Origin: Osedax frankpressi
Taxonomy: Eukaryota > Annelida > Polychaeta > Sabellida > Siboglinidae
Length of the DNA: 64,000 nt
Direction of reading: 5' to 3'
Assembly (NCBI GenBank): GCA_964035775.1
Contig: OZ038316.1
Location: 11,241,706 to 11,305,705, forward strand
The notes beneath the pieces were generated by a model that worked only from the letters and a program-made list of their open reading frames with translations, was not told the DNA's origin and did no database searches. Made by a program: the position numbers and the translations under genes. Of the stretch, positions 40,301 to 52,189 are shown one piece after another (position 1 is the stretch's first letter; each line of letters starts with the position of its first letter).

Positions 40301-43300
40301 TTACTATAACTTTTTACTTTAACACTCTTTACTATAACTTTTTACTTTAACACTCTTTACTATAACTTTTTACTTTAACACTCTTTACTATAACTTTTTA
40401 CTTTAACACTCTTTACTATAACTTTTTACTTTAACACTCTTTACTATAACTTTTTACTTTAACACTCTTTACTTTAACTTTTTACTTTAACACTCTTTAC
40501 TATAACTTTTTACTTTAACACTTTACTTTAACTTTTTACTTTAACACTCTTTACTTTAACTTTTTACTTTAACACTCTTTACTTTAGCACTATTTACTAT
40601 AACTTTTTACTTTAACACTCTTTACTTTAACTTTTTACTTTAACACTCTTTACTATAACTTTTTACTTTAACACTCTTTACTTTAACACTCTTTACTTTA
40701 ACTTTTTACTTTAACACTCTTTACTATAACTTTTTACTTTAACACTCTTTACTATAACTTTTTACTTTAACACTCTTTACTTTAACTTTTTACTTTAACA
40801 CTCTTTACTATAACTTTTTACTTTAACACTCTTTACTTTAACTTTTTACTTTAACACTCTTTACTATAACTTTTTACTTTAACATTCTTTACTTTAACAC
40901 TCTTTACTATAACTTTTTACTTTAACACTCTTTACTATAACTTTTTACTTTAACACTCTTTACTATAACTTTTTACTTTAACACTCTTTACTTTAACTTT
41001 TTACTTTAACACTCTTTACTATAACTTTTTACTTTAACACTCTTTACTTTAACTTTTTACTTTAACACTCTTTACTATAACTTTTTACTTTAGCACTATT
41101 TACTATAACTTTTTACTTTAACACTCTTTACTATAACTTTTTACTTTAACATTCTTTACTTTAACACTCTTTACTATAACTTTTTACTTTAACACTCTTT
41201 ACTATAACTTTTTACTTTAACACTCTTTACTATAACTTTTTACTTTAACACTCTTTACTATAACTTTTTACTTTAACACTCTTTACTATAACTTTTTACT
41301 TTAACACTCTTTACTTTAACACTCTTTACTATAACTTTTTACTTTAACACTCTTTACTTTAACTTTTTACTTTAACACTCTTTACTTTAACACTATTTAC
41401 TTTAACTTTTTACTTTAACACTCTTTACTATAACTTTTTACTTTAACACTCTTTACTATAACTTTTTACTTTAACACTCTTTACTTTAACTTTTTACTTT
41501 AACACTCTTTACTTTAGCACTATTTACTATAACTTTTTACTTTAACACTCTTTACTTTAACTTTTTACTTTAACACTCTTTACTATAACTTTTTACTTTA
41601 ACACTCTTTACTTTAACACTATTTACTTTAACTTTTTACTTTAACACTCTTTACTATAACTTTTTACTTTAACACTCTTTACTATAACTTTTTACTTTAA
41701 CACTATTTACTTTAACTTTTTACTTTAACACTCTTTACTATAACTTTTTACTTTAACACTCTTTACTTTAACTTTTTACTTTAACACTCTTTACTATAAC
41801 TTTTTACTTTAACATTCTTTACTATAACTTTTTACTTTAATACTCTTTACTATAACTTTTTACTTTAACACTCTTTACTATAACTTTTTACTTTAACACT
41901 CTTTACTATAACTTTTTACTTTAACACTCTTTACTATAACTTTTTACTTTAACACTCTTTACTATAACTTTTTACTTTAACACTCTTTACTTTAACTTTT
42001 TACTTTAACACTCTTTACTATAACTTTTTACTTTAACACTTTACTTTAACTTTTTACTTTAACACTCTTTACTTTAACTTTTTACTTTAACACTCTTTAC
42101 TTTAGCACTATTTACTATAACTTTTTACTTTAACACTCTTTACTTTAACTTTTTACTTTAACACTCTTTACTATAACTTTTTACTTTAACACTCTTTACT
42201 TTAACACTCTCTACTTTAACTTTTTACTTTAACACTCTTTACTATAACTTTTTACTTTAACACTCTTTACTATAACTTTTTACTTTAACACTCTTTACTT
42301 TAACTTTTTACTTTAACACTCTTTACTATAACTTTTTACTTTAACACTCTTTACTTTAACTTTTTACTTTAACACTCTTTACTATAACTTTTTACTTTAA
42401 CATTCTTTACTTTAACACTCTTTACTATAACTTTTTACTTTAACACTCTTTACTATAACTTTTTACTTTAACACTCTTTACTATAACTTTTTACTTTAAC
42501 ACTCTTTACTTTAACTTTTTACTTTAACACTCTTTACTATAACTTTTTACTTTAACACTCTTTACTATAACTTTTTACTTTAGCACTATTTACTATAACT
42601 TTTTACTTTAACACTCTTTACTATAACTTTTTACTTTAACACTCTTTACTATAACTTTTTACTTTAACATTCTTTACTTTAACACTCTTTACTATAACTT
42701 TTTACTTTAACACTCTTTACTATAACTTTTTACTTTAACACTCTTTACTATAACTTTTTACTTTAACACTCTTTACTATAACTTTTTACTTTAACACTCT
42801 TTACTTTAACACTCTTTACTATAACTTTTTACTTTAACACTCTTTACTTTAACTTTTTACTTTAACACTCTTTACTATAACTTTTTACTTTAACACTCTT
42901 TACTATAACTTTTTACTTTAACACTCTTTACTATAACTTTTTACTTTAACACTCTTTACTTTAACTTTTTACTTTAACACTCTTTACTTTAACTTTTTAC
43001 TTTAACACTCTTTACTTTAACACTCTTTACTTTAACTTTTTACTTTAACACTCTTTACTTTAACTTTTTACTTTAACACTCTTTACTATAACTTTTTACT
43101 TTAACACTCTTTACTATAACTTTTTACTTTAACACTCTTTACTATAACTTTTTACTTTAACACTCTTTACTTTAACTTTTTACTTTAACACTCTTTACTT
43201 TAATCATTCATTATTCAATTTAACTCTCTTTTAAAAAATCATTATCTTATATCCAGTACCTTTAATGTTCCCCCTACTGTAACCCCTACACTGTAACCCC

Positions 43301-46300
43301 TATACTGCACCCAATACACTTTAACCCATACACTGTAACCCATACACATTAACCCCTACACTGTAACCCCTACACTGTAACCCCTACACTGTAACCCATA
43401 CACTGTAACCCATACACTGTAACCCCTACACTGTAACCCCATACACTGCACCCCTACGCTGCATCCCATACTCTGCACCCTATACACTGTAACCCCTACA
43501 TGGCACCCCTACATGGCACCCCATACACTGTAACCCTTACACTGTAACCCCTACACTGCACCCCATACACTGCACCCCATACACTGTAACCCCATACACT
43601 GCACCCCATACGCTGCACCCCATACACTGTAACCCATATATTGTACCCCTTACACTGTAACTCCTACACTGCACCCCCATACACTTCACCCCATACACTG
43701 CACCCCTTATACTGCACCCCATACGCTGCACCCCATACACTGTAACCCATACATTGTAACCCCATACGCTGCACCCCGTACACTGTTCCCCCTATACTGC
43801 ACCCCATGCGCTGCACCCCATACACTGTAACCCATACATTGTAACCCTTCAACTGCACCCCATACACTGCACCCCACACACTTCACCCCATACACTGCAC
43901 CCCATACACTGCACCCCATACACTATTCCTCCTATACTGCACCCCATACACTGCACCCCATACACTCTACCCCATACACTCTACCCCCTACCCCCTACAC
44001 TGCACCCCATACACTGCACCCCATACACTCTACCCCCTACACTATAACCCCATACATTGCACACAGTACCAGGGAAGGTATTATCAGTGATCGAGAATTA
44101 ATTGACTCGCTGTTGCAGATTTGTAAATTTACCCACAATGCAATTGGGTAAGTGGTATTGTTACTTTTTTATTTGCTAAACTTATCAATTTTGAGTATTA
44201 AATTCATAAACAAAATTTTAAATTAACACAAATATCTGTTACTTTGCATTTTTAAGAATTTACTTACTTTTAAAAGAATTTATTAAAAAAATTGTTTTTT
44301 TTGATTTATTGAGTTAATTTTCGCAAACACAGTTAAAAAACTACACCTGCCTCTCCCTGGTGTCATGTTTAGGTATCAGACGCTCAACGACCATAAGGTG
44401 AATGTTGCCCGGGCGATTAATTCGTTTATAAGAGGTGTGAGTTTTGGGCGCGACCTCGAAACCCAGTTAGCATTCTTCGTGGAATGCCGAGAGAGCTTTG
44501 CGACCCTCGACTCCGTTATTGTCCACTTGGTGCACGTAAGTAGCGTAGGGATGCCGCAAACATCTATATTGTAGCGACGGAGACATTCAGACTAACTATA
44601 GTTACGTATATCTAAACACTCATTGTTATTGTCTTTGATAGTCTTTGATAGTCAACACTTGCGGTGTAACTAAGTTTTAAAATCCAGGTACTTATAATTT
44701 TAATAAATATCATTTAATATATTGTATTATGAATACAAATAAAATGTAGCTAAATATATAATTCATGAATTTGTAATCAAAAGCTATTTAGCTATTATTT
44801 AAATCACTGAGTTTATATTTTCAGTAAAAATAATATTCGAGTGGAATTAATAATATACTATTTCTTATATATAATAGAAATTCGTATAATTATGTATAGG
44901 ATATAGTCATGACCTTTCTTGCAGTCTGTGAATGCACTAACCATGAACACACTGAAGATACGCAAGGGTAAACATTCTTCTAAAACCTCTCTCTTCGTCC
45001 GTGTTAGAATCGTAATTGTGGCAGAGTAAAATTGATTTACCTCAACATTTACTTGCTTATTTCAACGCCCGGATACAACTAAATCGATACCTTTAAACTC
45101 ATAATACTAATTAAACTCATTTGGCTTAAAATATGATTTCTACACCAACACTCGCGATATTTTAATAACACTTATATCTCCTATAATTATAGAAATATAT
45201 TACTTCATTTATAGGGATAAAAATTAATAATATATATTTTTTTTAGCATTTCATTCATTTCTTAAAAACCATAATCAATTACTAAGTAATTATTGTCTAT
45301 CAGGCTTGCGTCGCCTACTCCTTCATCACCATCCCATCGATCAAAGATCCGCTGATGCGTTTGAATCTCTATGTGATCTCCGGCCGAGTGGCTTTGATCA
45401 ACAAATGCTTGTCGCAAGGTTTGTGTGCCAACGTCAACTCTAATGCTAACTTGTAACTATGTGGATTGAAGTCCGACATTTGCAAGTTCAGGAATTTTTG
45501 GAGCCCTAAATTTGTAATAGTAATTTTATCAACGATTAATATTTTAGATACAAATGAAATGTATATCTGAAAGTACATTCTAGTTAGCTTTGTTTCTGAA
45601 GTGTTGTGTAGTTTCCAATATATCATCTTTTTTCACTGAAAACTAACTGTAAATTAGTAATTCATTTATTATTAAAATAATGCTTCGAGGTTGTTTAAGA
45701 TAATAAATAATCTTTTGTAATATTATGTAACACTATCTAATACAATTTGAATTCTCATCAGCTTTCTCATTATTCGTTTATTTCTTCTAATTCCTTATCC
45801 TATAGGTGACGCATTTACAAAAGCTGCCGTTAACTTAATTCTCGAAATCTGCAAGGAAAAGAGTGTTCCACAATCTCAGTTTGTGGAATTCTTAAAGAAT
45901 CTTTTCTCTAACTTTCTAGTTGTTCCGGTTTGTGGAACAGTGAAAGTATTCCGTATAAATAACATTTTATTAAAATACTTGTAAATTTAATCAAACTTGA
46001 ATAATAATAGATCATATAAATTCTAAATGTTTTGCAGGACAATCCTGAACTTGGTATTCTATCTCTACCTCTGGCTTTACTAAATATGTTGAAACTGTAC
46101 CCGTGGCAAGATGGGCAGCTGTCGCATATTTACATCGACGTTCTAGTGTTATTGGCAGCCATTTCACAATTCAACTTCCTGTATTCGATAGACGATGGTT
46201 ACCGTTCAATAATTTTGTATTCAATTTAAGAATATCTGATTAAATTACTGAAATTTAGAAAATGTCACAAAAGATCATATTTAGCATTTTGTATTTTAAA

Positions 46301-47698
46301 TTAGTTTTTCCATTTATTTATTTGATAAAACAACATTTGTTATCATTTATTCAATTCAAATTTTATTTAAATAATAATTTAATTTATTAATATTAGTTTA
46401 CATAATTACATACATAGAGTTTTACAATAAAGGGATGTAAATATTAATTTAAATGAATTTACATTAAAATTACCAGATGATTATTTATTTTTATAATATT
46501 TAAATATCCTAATTGTATAATTAATCAAACCAATTGAATACGTTTAACTTTATGGCTGTATTAGTTCAAATAAACAATTAATAATTAATCTTTGACGTGT
46601 TAATTCTACGTTCAACTTTACACGCTTGACTAAACACAGTGCAGAGCAATGAAGACTTATATGGCAATGACGAACAATTTCTTGAGCAAATCCAAGGCAC
46701 TTCCCAGGCACTCATGCAGCACATTATGGAAGATATTGAAATGTTAAAGAAAGACAAGGTTTGCGATATAAATGAATTTCTGCAAAGCTATCCGTACCAT
46801 CGACTTGTAATGGTATTTAAAAGAATAAGATAATGTCGACATACTCTCTAAGTTATCTAAACTACATAATACTCCTTCGTCGAGTGATTAATAAATAACT
46901 AGCGATTCAACTCATTATTCTATGAAACCCCTAATTTACAATGTATGGATTTTGTTTGAAGTATTTTTAGCATAAATTAGACAACGGAGACAATGGAGAA
47001 ATCTGTTCGCTTACCTTTATTTGTTTGTTGTTTTTCATATCAATAATAATTCATTTAAAACATTGATAATCTGAAATTACATCGTAATTACAATTAAACC
47101 TCAATAGTATTCTAAAATAGTGTAATTCTGATAGTTAATTATTCCACAATTTTTGCAAACCCAAACAATTATAGATTACGAGATTCGTAGAACAGCGTAA
47201 ACACCAATTTTTAGTGCTGCACTCTAAATTACTCGCCGACGCGCTACAAATATTAACGAATTGTACGACCTTCGCATTGTGTTGCGTTGCTTTGCGAGTG
47301 TAACAGTGAAACCCTACCGCCGATAACAGTGTAAAGTGCACTACTCGCTCACCCTACACCTGTTCAATACGCTGATTGCCCACGGAGACCTCGACGACCG
47401 TCGGTGTTTCGATTTTGCCGTTGACCAATGGCAAACGCTTTTGCAGTACGCGGAATTCAAGAACAAGTGCATGGTTCGTAGTAACGAGTTTTATTGCGGG
47501 TTTTATTGTGGGTGTTAGAGGCGACGGGTGTTAGAAGCTCTCCGACTAGCCGGGACTGGGCGGCGATTAGGCGATTGGTAGCGTTGAGATATAGCTCTCG
47601 CCTTCTTGCAGATAGAGACGCATAAATATCTGAAACACCGAGGAGACCCTAGCGCCTCAAAACTCGCCGATTATATGAAACTAGAGTCCACAGCCTAG
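28338..47698 (+). CDS. VPS35L: VPS35L, Retriever complex scaffold subunit
   Basis: VPS35-like (C16orf62) is the large helical scaffold of Retriever, which with the CCC complex and SNX17 recycles integrins and other cargo from endosomes. 25 coding exons give about 929 residues (human 963). Diagnostic segments: [110 protein letters not shown] and a C-terminus near [19 protein letters not shown]. The N-terminal [11 protein letters not shown] matches human SRNRNYKAEF, so only about seven residues and the ATG exon are missing; I could not find that exon. Exon coordinates are in two further entries. The intron after 35444 is 8.6 kb, almost all satellite. Confidence 0.93.
30055..30860. repeat. 25-bp minisatellite, VPS35L intron
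   Basis: About 32 copies of a 25-base unit with core TTATGTAATCTCACTATTTC, with CTCCTTA and CCTATACAATC subtypes. The whole intron after exon 29657-29785 is affected, ending about 78 bases before the next exon. Confidence 0.96.
31035..31808. repeat. 19-bp minisatellite, VPS35L intron
   Basis: About 40 copies of TCTAATAATTCACTCTTCC with CTCC and TGATTC subtypes, starting about 11 bases after the donor GTAAGT at 31024 and ending about 38 bases before the next exon. Blocks of several units recur, showing higher-order duplication. Confidence 0.96.
33255..33355. repeat. AT-rich ATATAAATATATATAC repeat
   Basis: Short alternating AT tract in the intron after exon 33171-33248, starting a few bases from the donor GTATGT. 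Confidence 0.8.
35470..43205. repeat. 7.7 kb satellite of 15+13 bp alternating units, VPS35L intron
   Basis: The largest array in the window. Alternating TTTAACACTCTTTAC (15 bases) and TTTAACTTTTTAC (13 bases) units make a 28-base dimer, with TTTACTATAAC variants. It starts about 25 bases after the donor at 35445. Rare private variants recur at fixed spacing: AACAATCTTT at 36641 and 38409 (1768 apart), TCTTTAATAT at 37951 and 39734 (1783 apart), and the shortened AACACTTTAC at 40517 and 42035 (1518 apart). This shows kilobase-scale higher-order duplications. Confidence 0.97.
43262..44062. repeat. 14-bp minisatellite next to VPS35L exon 44073
   Basis: About 55 copies of a 14-base unit, CACCCCATACACTG, with TAACCCCTACACTG subtypes. 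It is a second, unrelated array in the same intron as the 7.7 kb satellite and ends just before the acceptor. Confidence 0.95.
44073..47698 (+). other. VPS35L: VPS35L coding exons, 3' group (9)
   Basis: Exons: 44073-44147 (possibly starting at 44067), 44373-44535, 44925-45002, 45304-45418, 45806-45927, 46038-46197, 46640-46758, 47330-47473, 47612-47698. Exon 44925-45002 reads past an internal GTAAAC to GTTAGA at 45003; the human match KGNHSRKTAAFVRA supports this. Stop TAG at 47696-47698. No exact AATAAA was seen in the next 300 bases on the plus strand. Confidence 0.9.
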
Positions 47699-47761
47699 TT
47701 TGCGTTTGCACCCCATCACCCCCCGTCGAATAAGCCGAAGGAACGCACGATCTGCGCTGTC

Positions 47762-47905
47762 CTATCCTTTCCGAGTCTTTGAGCGACCTACGAACTCTAC
47801 GGGTCGTTCGGGTCGCGGCTGGGGGAACTTCGCCAGGAGTTCGTTTAGTTTCGAAGGCGGAAGTTTGCCTCCGGCGGACGTCGATTGCAGAACGCCCTTT
47901 GACAT
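47762..47905 (-). CDS. Unassigned 47-codon ORF antisense to the VPS35L 3' flank
   Basis: ATG at 47905 follows an in-frame TAA and reads 47 codons to TAG at 47762. The product starts MSKGVLQSTSAGGKLPPSKL and continues NELLAKFPQPRPERPVEF; it is basic, with no membrane segment. It lies in a 250-base GC-richer island inside AT-rich DNA, with varied codons that look like the window's real exons. If it is an exon, GTAGGT after the EF codons could be a donor. I do not recognise the family. It could also be 3'UTR of VPS35L on the other strand. Confidence 0.35.
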   Translation of the reverse strand: MSKGVLQSTSAGGKLPPSKLNELLAKFPQPRPERPVEFVGRSKTRKG

Positions 47906-47959
47906 TATTTCCTCGCGATTCTGCTTTTGTTGCTGTCGAGTATTCTAGAGTTTAACATC

Positions 47960-48055
47960 GCTGAATAATTTAATATTAATTTATTACTAATTTATTATTA
48001 ATTTATTATTAATTTATTATTAATTTAATATTAATTTAATATTAATTTAATATAG
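47960..48055. repeat. AATTTATT/AATTTAATATT short repeat
   Basis: About eight AT-only units of 9-11 bases just beyond the VPS35L 3' flank. Confidence 0.85.
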
Positions 48056-49464
48056 TATCAACCTTAAAATATGCCCAAACCCAAACCTTAAAATTTGCCT
48101 GACAACTTATGAAATGTTCAACTTCTTTGGAGCATTTCACTTCGCTAAAATCATTTTTTTGGAGGCAAGTGAGCATTGTCGACATTTCTTGTAGACATGA
48201 CGCCACTGCGTAATCGTGAATTCAGTTTAAACAATATCATAAAAAATGGCATCTTTACTATAATTCATAATTTCCACAACTATATAAATATATATTTATT
48301 GAACCACAAAATATATTTAAAGTAACTAAAATCCCTTACAAATCAAATCAACAGATAGCAATGCAAAATACACCAATTCAATGGTTATTCATTAATTTCA
48401 TTGCAAAATAATATACTGTTAAATGTGTTATTTCAAATATTAGAGATTTAATAATTTACAGTATATATGATACTATATACCCATGATACATGAATTTATA
48501 TTTGATATATATATATATTATATATTTGAAACATTCACAATAAAATATATTATAAATTATTTTATATTATTTCTATACTGAATTTATATAATGAGAATTT
48601 CAAGTTAATAATAGATAGATAATTAATAGATAGATTGTTAATATTTAAATAATGATACGTGCCGACTCCTACATTTACCCAGATTTTGGTTAGAGATTAA
48701 TATCTGTCTCATGAATTAAAGAATCAAGACCTTCGGAGGGTCTATATTGGATAATCTACCTTAATATTGACCTTAATCCTTATTAGTTTTCTGTTTATTT
48801 AATGCATTATAAATGCATTTTTTAGATTATCTTTTATATCTAATAGTTTTTTTTGGTTATATCGAGATTATTAATTGTCTTTTATTTAGACTTGTTAGTC
48901 CAATACACAAGGAAATTTGACCTTATAAAAATGACTATAATAATGTTTTGATTTCCTACTACATTAACTTGTTATTACTATTCATTTTTATTATTAAATT
49001 GTAATAAAATAAGTATTTAAAGGTAAGTTTAGAATAAGTTTAAATATAAGATTAGAATTTCGGTGTTTATATTTTATAGATGGTATTCAAAGACAGGCAA
49101 TATAAACCATATAATTTATAAATATATAAGGAAATAATTTTAAGAATTTCAAATCAATAATGGATTAACTTTAATAAATAATATTTAATTTAAATGTAAT
49201 GATTTAACATCTAATTTGAAAACTAAAAAAATACTTTAGGGATGATATTTTAATATTACTATTCAAATGCTTGTTTTTATAAGATCTTTTTAATATTATC
49301 AACTGTAGTACTATAACAAATAATATTATAACTACATCACTCTTTACCTCGATGATGGGATCATTGATATGATTTACATACCATGCCTCCTATCCTATCT
49401 ATAGTATCTGGCTATTTCGCAGTAGATATGAACAGTATATTTTAATCACGATAGTCGTGAAAAA
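48056..49464. other. AT-rich intergenic DNA
   Basis: I see no coding exon, array or transposon here. It could hold the promoter of the candidate peptide gene that follows. Confidence 0.6.
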
Positions 49465-52103
49465 TGCATTTCTCCTACGTGTTGGCTATAATTACAGCCG
49501 TAAGTATTTTAGTTACCTCAGCGATATAATATTTTACTATTTAATGATGATATAATCATATTGTTAAGGTATTAATGTTTATTAACCCTTTACCTACCAA
49601 TCGTCAAAAATCGTCATGACTGTCAAACTCACAATCGTCAAATAATTATATACGAGTTTGCATTAATCAAAAATAAATGTAATCTATATAAATTAACTTT
49701 ATACATCCTTATTTTGAATTATTATTCAATTGTAAGTAAGATAAGATAATAAAAAATAGGCATAAAATCTTTTTTTAACGTGTAAATATCATATTTACTA
49801 GGTATATATGATTTAAAAATCACAAAATATACTTTATTAAAAGTATAATAAATTTATAAATATGTATTATTATATGATTTAATGTATCCATTGTTTATAA
49901 AAAATATCTAGCTTACCACATGATCAAATACTATTACATAATAATAAATAATTCTATAATAAAAATTGCAAAATGTAATACATTCACTGATTTTTTAATA
50001 TTTAAATTTTAAATCCAAACTTATGTAAAATTGATTTTATAAAATAATTATAAAAATAAAATATTAAATAGAATATACTTATAGTAGAATACATTCACAT
50101 AGTAATATTTAGTTAAAAATATCATGTGATTCTAAATCCTAAAGTATTTCGAATCTTCAGTTGTGTTTGTTGTTTTGAGATGTTGCGTCGAATTTTTAAT
50201 ACCCAAGAAGCTTTAGAAATGATATTGAATTCCAGTGATGAAAATCATGAAAATGAAGTAACCGGTGTTTGTTTTATTTATAACATTATAACTATAATAA
50301 ATATTAACATACATCGCAAATGATTAAACAAATGTTTTATTCACATATTTAAATTTTTTATCGTTTAAACTCTTATCTTTTAACATTGGATATTTAATTA
50401 TGTTGTAAATAATTTCTTAAATAAATATAATGAATTAAATTACTAATTTATTCTTTATAATACATCTAAATACATATATGTAAAAAAGTGATACTTTTAA
50501 AATTTATTAATTTATTATTTACTTTATATTTTATTTAAGTTATAATATTACTAATATATTATATTTCAAAAATACATCTACCATAATATATAATATTTAA
50601 TCCTCAATATTACTTATACAAGATAATTTTTACGAAAACGAATATTAATTACAATAAAGTTGAATTTAAAAATGCATATAAAAAATGATAATATTGAAAT
50701 ATTACGGTATTTCCATACATGGAATATAAAAAATCATGAGAAATAAAGGGTTAAGTAGAAAATTACTATAGTTACAATAATTGTATGTTTAATCAAAATT
50801 GGATGATTCGATATTAGTTTAAATAAACCTAGGTACAATTATTTATTACTTTATTGTAAATATATTACTTGACATAGATTTGATTTTTTGATTAATGTAA
50901 ACATTCTAATAATAACTTATTTTATATCTATAATGTTTATATTCTAGTTATAATAATTACTTGTATTTATTATAAAACAAATAATTACAAAATATGCATT
51001 TTCATTTAAAGCAAACCTTTGCGACCTTCTCCTTTTGTGGATACTGTATCTCTTAAAGATGCCGGTAATATCTGTTTATATAATGGTACATGTTTATAAT
51101 TTCGGAACTTTGCTCTTGATTGAGATAAAACAATATCTGATAATTTTGTCATTTTAAAAAAAATGTGTTATTGAATAAATAAAGCAATGATACTAAATAG
51201 CTATTCAATACATAGATCGGATCTGATAAAATAATTAATATAGATTAAATCAGGACATAATTTGGTCCAGCAAAGTCAATACAATAGTTTCGTGAAGCTA
51301 AGGTTATTTCGCAATAATGGTTTTTAACATGTATTATAACAAAGCTTTTGCTAGTAAAATATTTAAGTAATGTTATTACACATGATTAACAATCTTTATT
51401 TATTATAACCTACAGTATCTTCATATCTTGGATTATACTATATATCCCAATCAACAAGTGAATTAAATTATACCTTTATTTATACATTAAAAAGGCCATC
51501 ATAGTAAAGAGTTATAAAGAATAACTTTGTTATGTTAACATTTATAAATATTTGAAACTAAACTAAACTAAATTTCCAATATCTTAGGTGTTGCATTAAA
51601 CATAGTTTATTTTAAATTATATAATATATGTTATTTCATATTATAACTAAAATATGATTAGGTTTTCTAGTTGTAAATATTAACTTGAATTTATAAATTA
51701 TTTAAATATTCAAGTGCGATTATTTAATACCATAATATAAATAAAGGAATATACAATGTTTGACTGTTTTAACTAATATAAATAATTGTTATTACATTCC
51801 ATTGAATTATTTAAGTTAAGTAAATAATAGTATATTTTATTTAAAAAATTTATTCAACAAAATACTATAAACATATATATAATAATAATTTATATATTGT
51901 CATATATTTTTGTCATTTATTATTATATAATTTCTTATGTAAATTATTTATTATTGCCTTTTGAAATAGAAATAATAATTCTCAATAATAATACAATATT
52001 GTAAATGAGATAGAAATGAATGATTTCACAATAGATAACTTCGGTCAGTCAATCGCTGGAGTCCAGTGAAATATCAACTGTACATAATGAAATTATGGAT
52101 TAA
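49465..52103 (+). CDS. Candidate five-exon gene for a 77-residue secreted peptide
   Basis: No family is recognised. Exons proposed: 49465-49500 (MHFSYVLAIITA, then a perfect GTAAGT), 49523-49563, 51012-51064 (KPLRPSPFVDTVSLKDA), 51254-51302 (HNLVQQSQYNSFVKL), 52049-52103 (QSLESSEISTVHNEIMD, stop). Phases run 0, 2, 1, 2 and close exactly to 78 codons including stop. The last three exons are small islands of balanced composition in DNA that is otherwise very AT-rich. The start resembles a signal peptide. AATAAA follows the stop (52102) and again near 52123, and the gene converges on USP as expected for a real unit. Exon 49523-49563 is the weakest because it is AT-rich. The piggyBac-like element lies in the second intron. 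All boundaries are inferred by eye, with no homologue to support them. Confidence 0.35.
49582..50754. mobile_element. piggyBac-like DNA transposon, short non-autonomous copy
   Basis: 1165 bases flanked by TTAA on both sides (49582-49585, 50751-50754), the target duplication used by piggyBac. The ends are inverted CCCTTTA; the left end reads CCCTTTACCTACCAATCG, typical of piggyBac-like elements. Inside, 50179-50262 reads MLRRIFNTQEALEMILNSSD followed by an acidic stretch, like the acidic N-terminus of piggyBac transposases. The DDD catalytic domain is absent, so this is an internally deleted copy. Inverted-repeat identity beyond seven bases is poor. Could be chance in AT-rich DNA, but ends, TTAA and internal motif agree. 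Confidence 0.5.
50755..51011. other. AT-rich DNA downstream of the piggyBac-like element
   Basis: Nothing recognised. It would be intron if the candidate peptide gene is real. Confidence 0.6.
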
Positions 52104-52189
52104 TAAATTGAAATTAAATGCGAATAAAAAAAGAAATAAATTGAAGTCATTTGAGTCAAATGATTAAATAAAATAAATGATCCTTTATT
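52102..52189. terminator. Polyadenylation signals between the candidate peptide gene and USP
   Basis: AATAAA on the plus strand at 52102-52107, with another AATAAA near 52123. AATAAA on the minus strand at 52189-52184 overlaps the USP stop codon. The opposing stop codons are about 80 bases apart. Confidence 0.45.

Noticed and set aside
43537-43919. Reverse ORFs rich in Val-Tyr-Gly-Cys
   Set aside because: Frames of the 14-bp minisatellite in a VPS35L intron.
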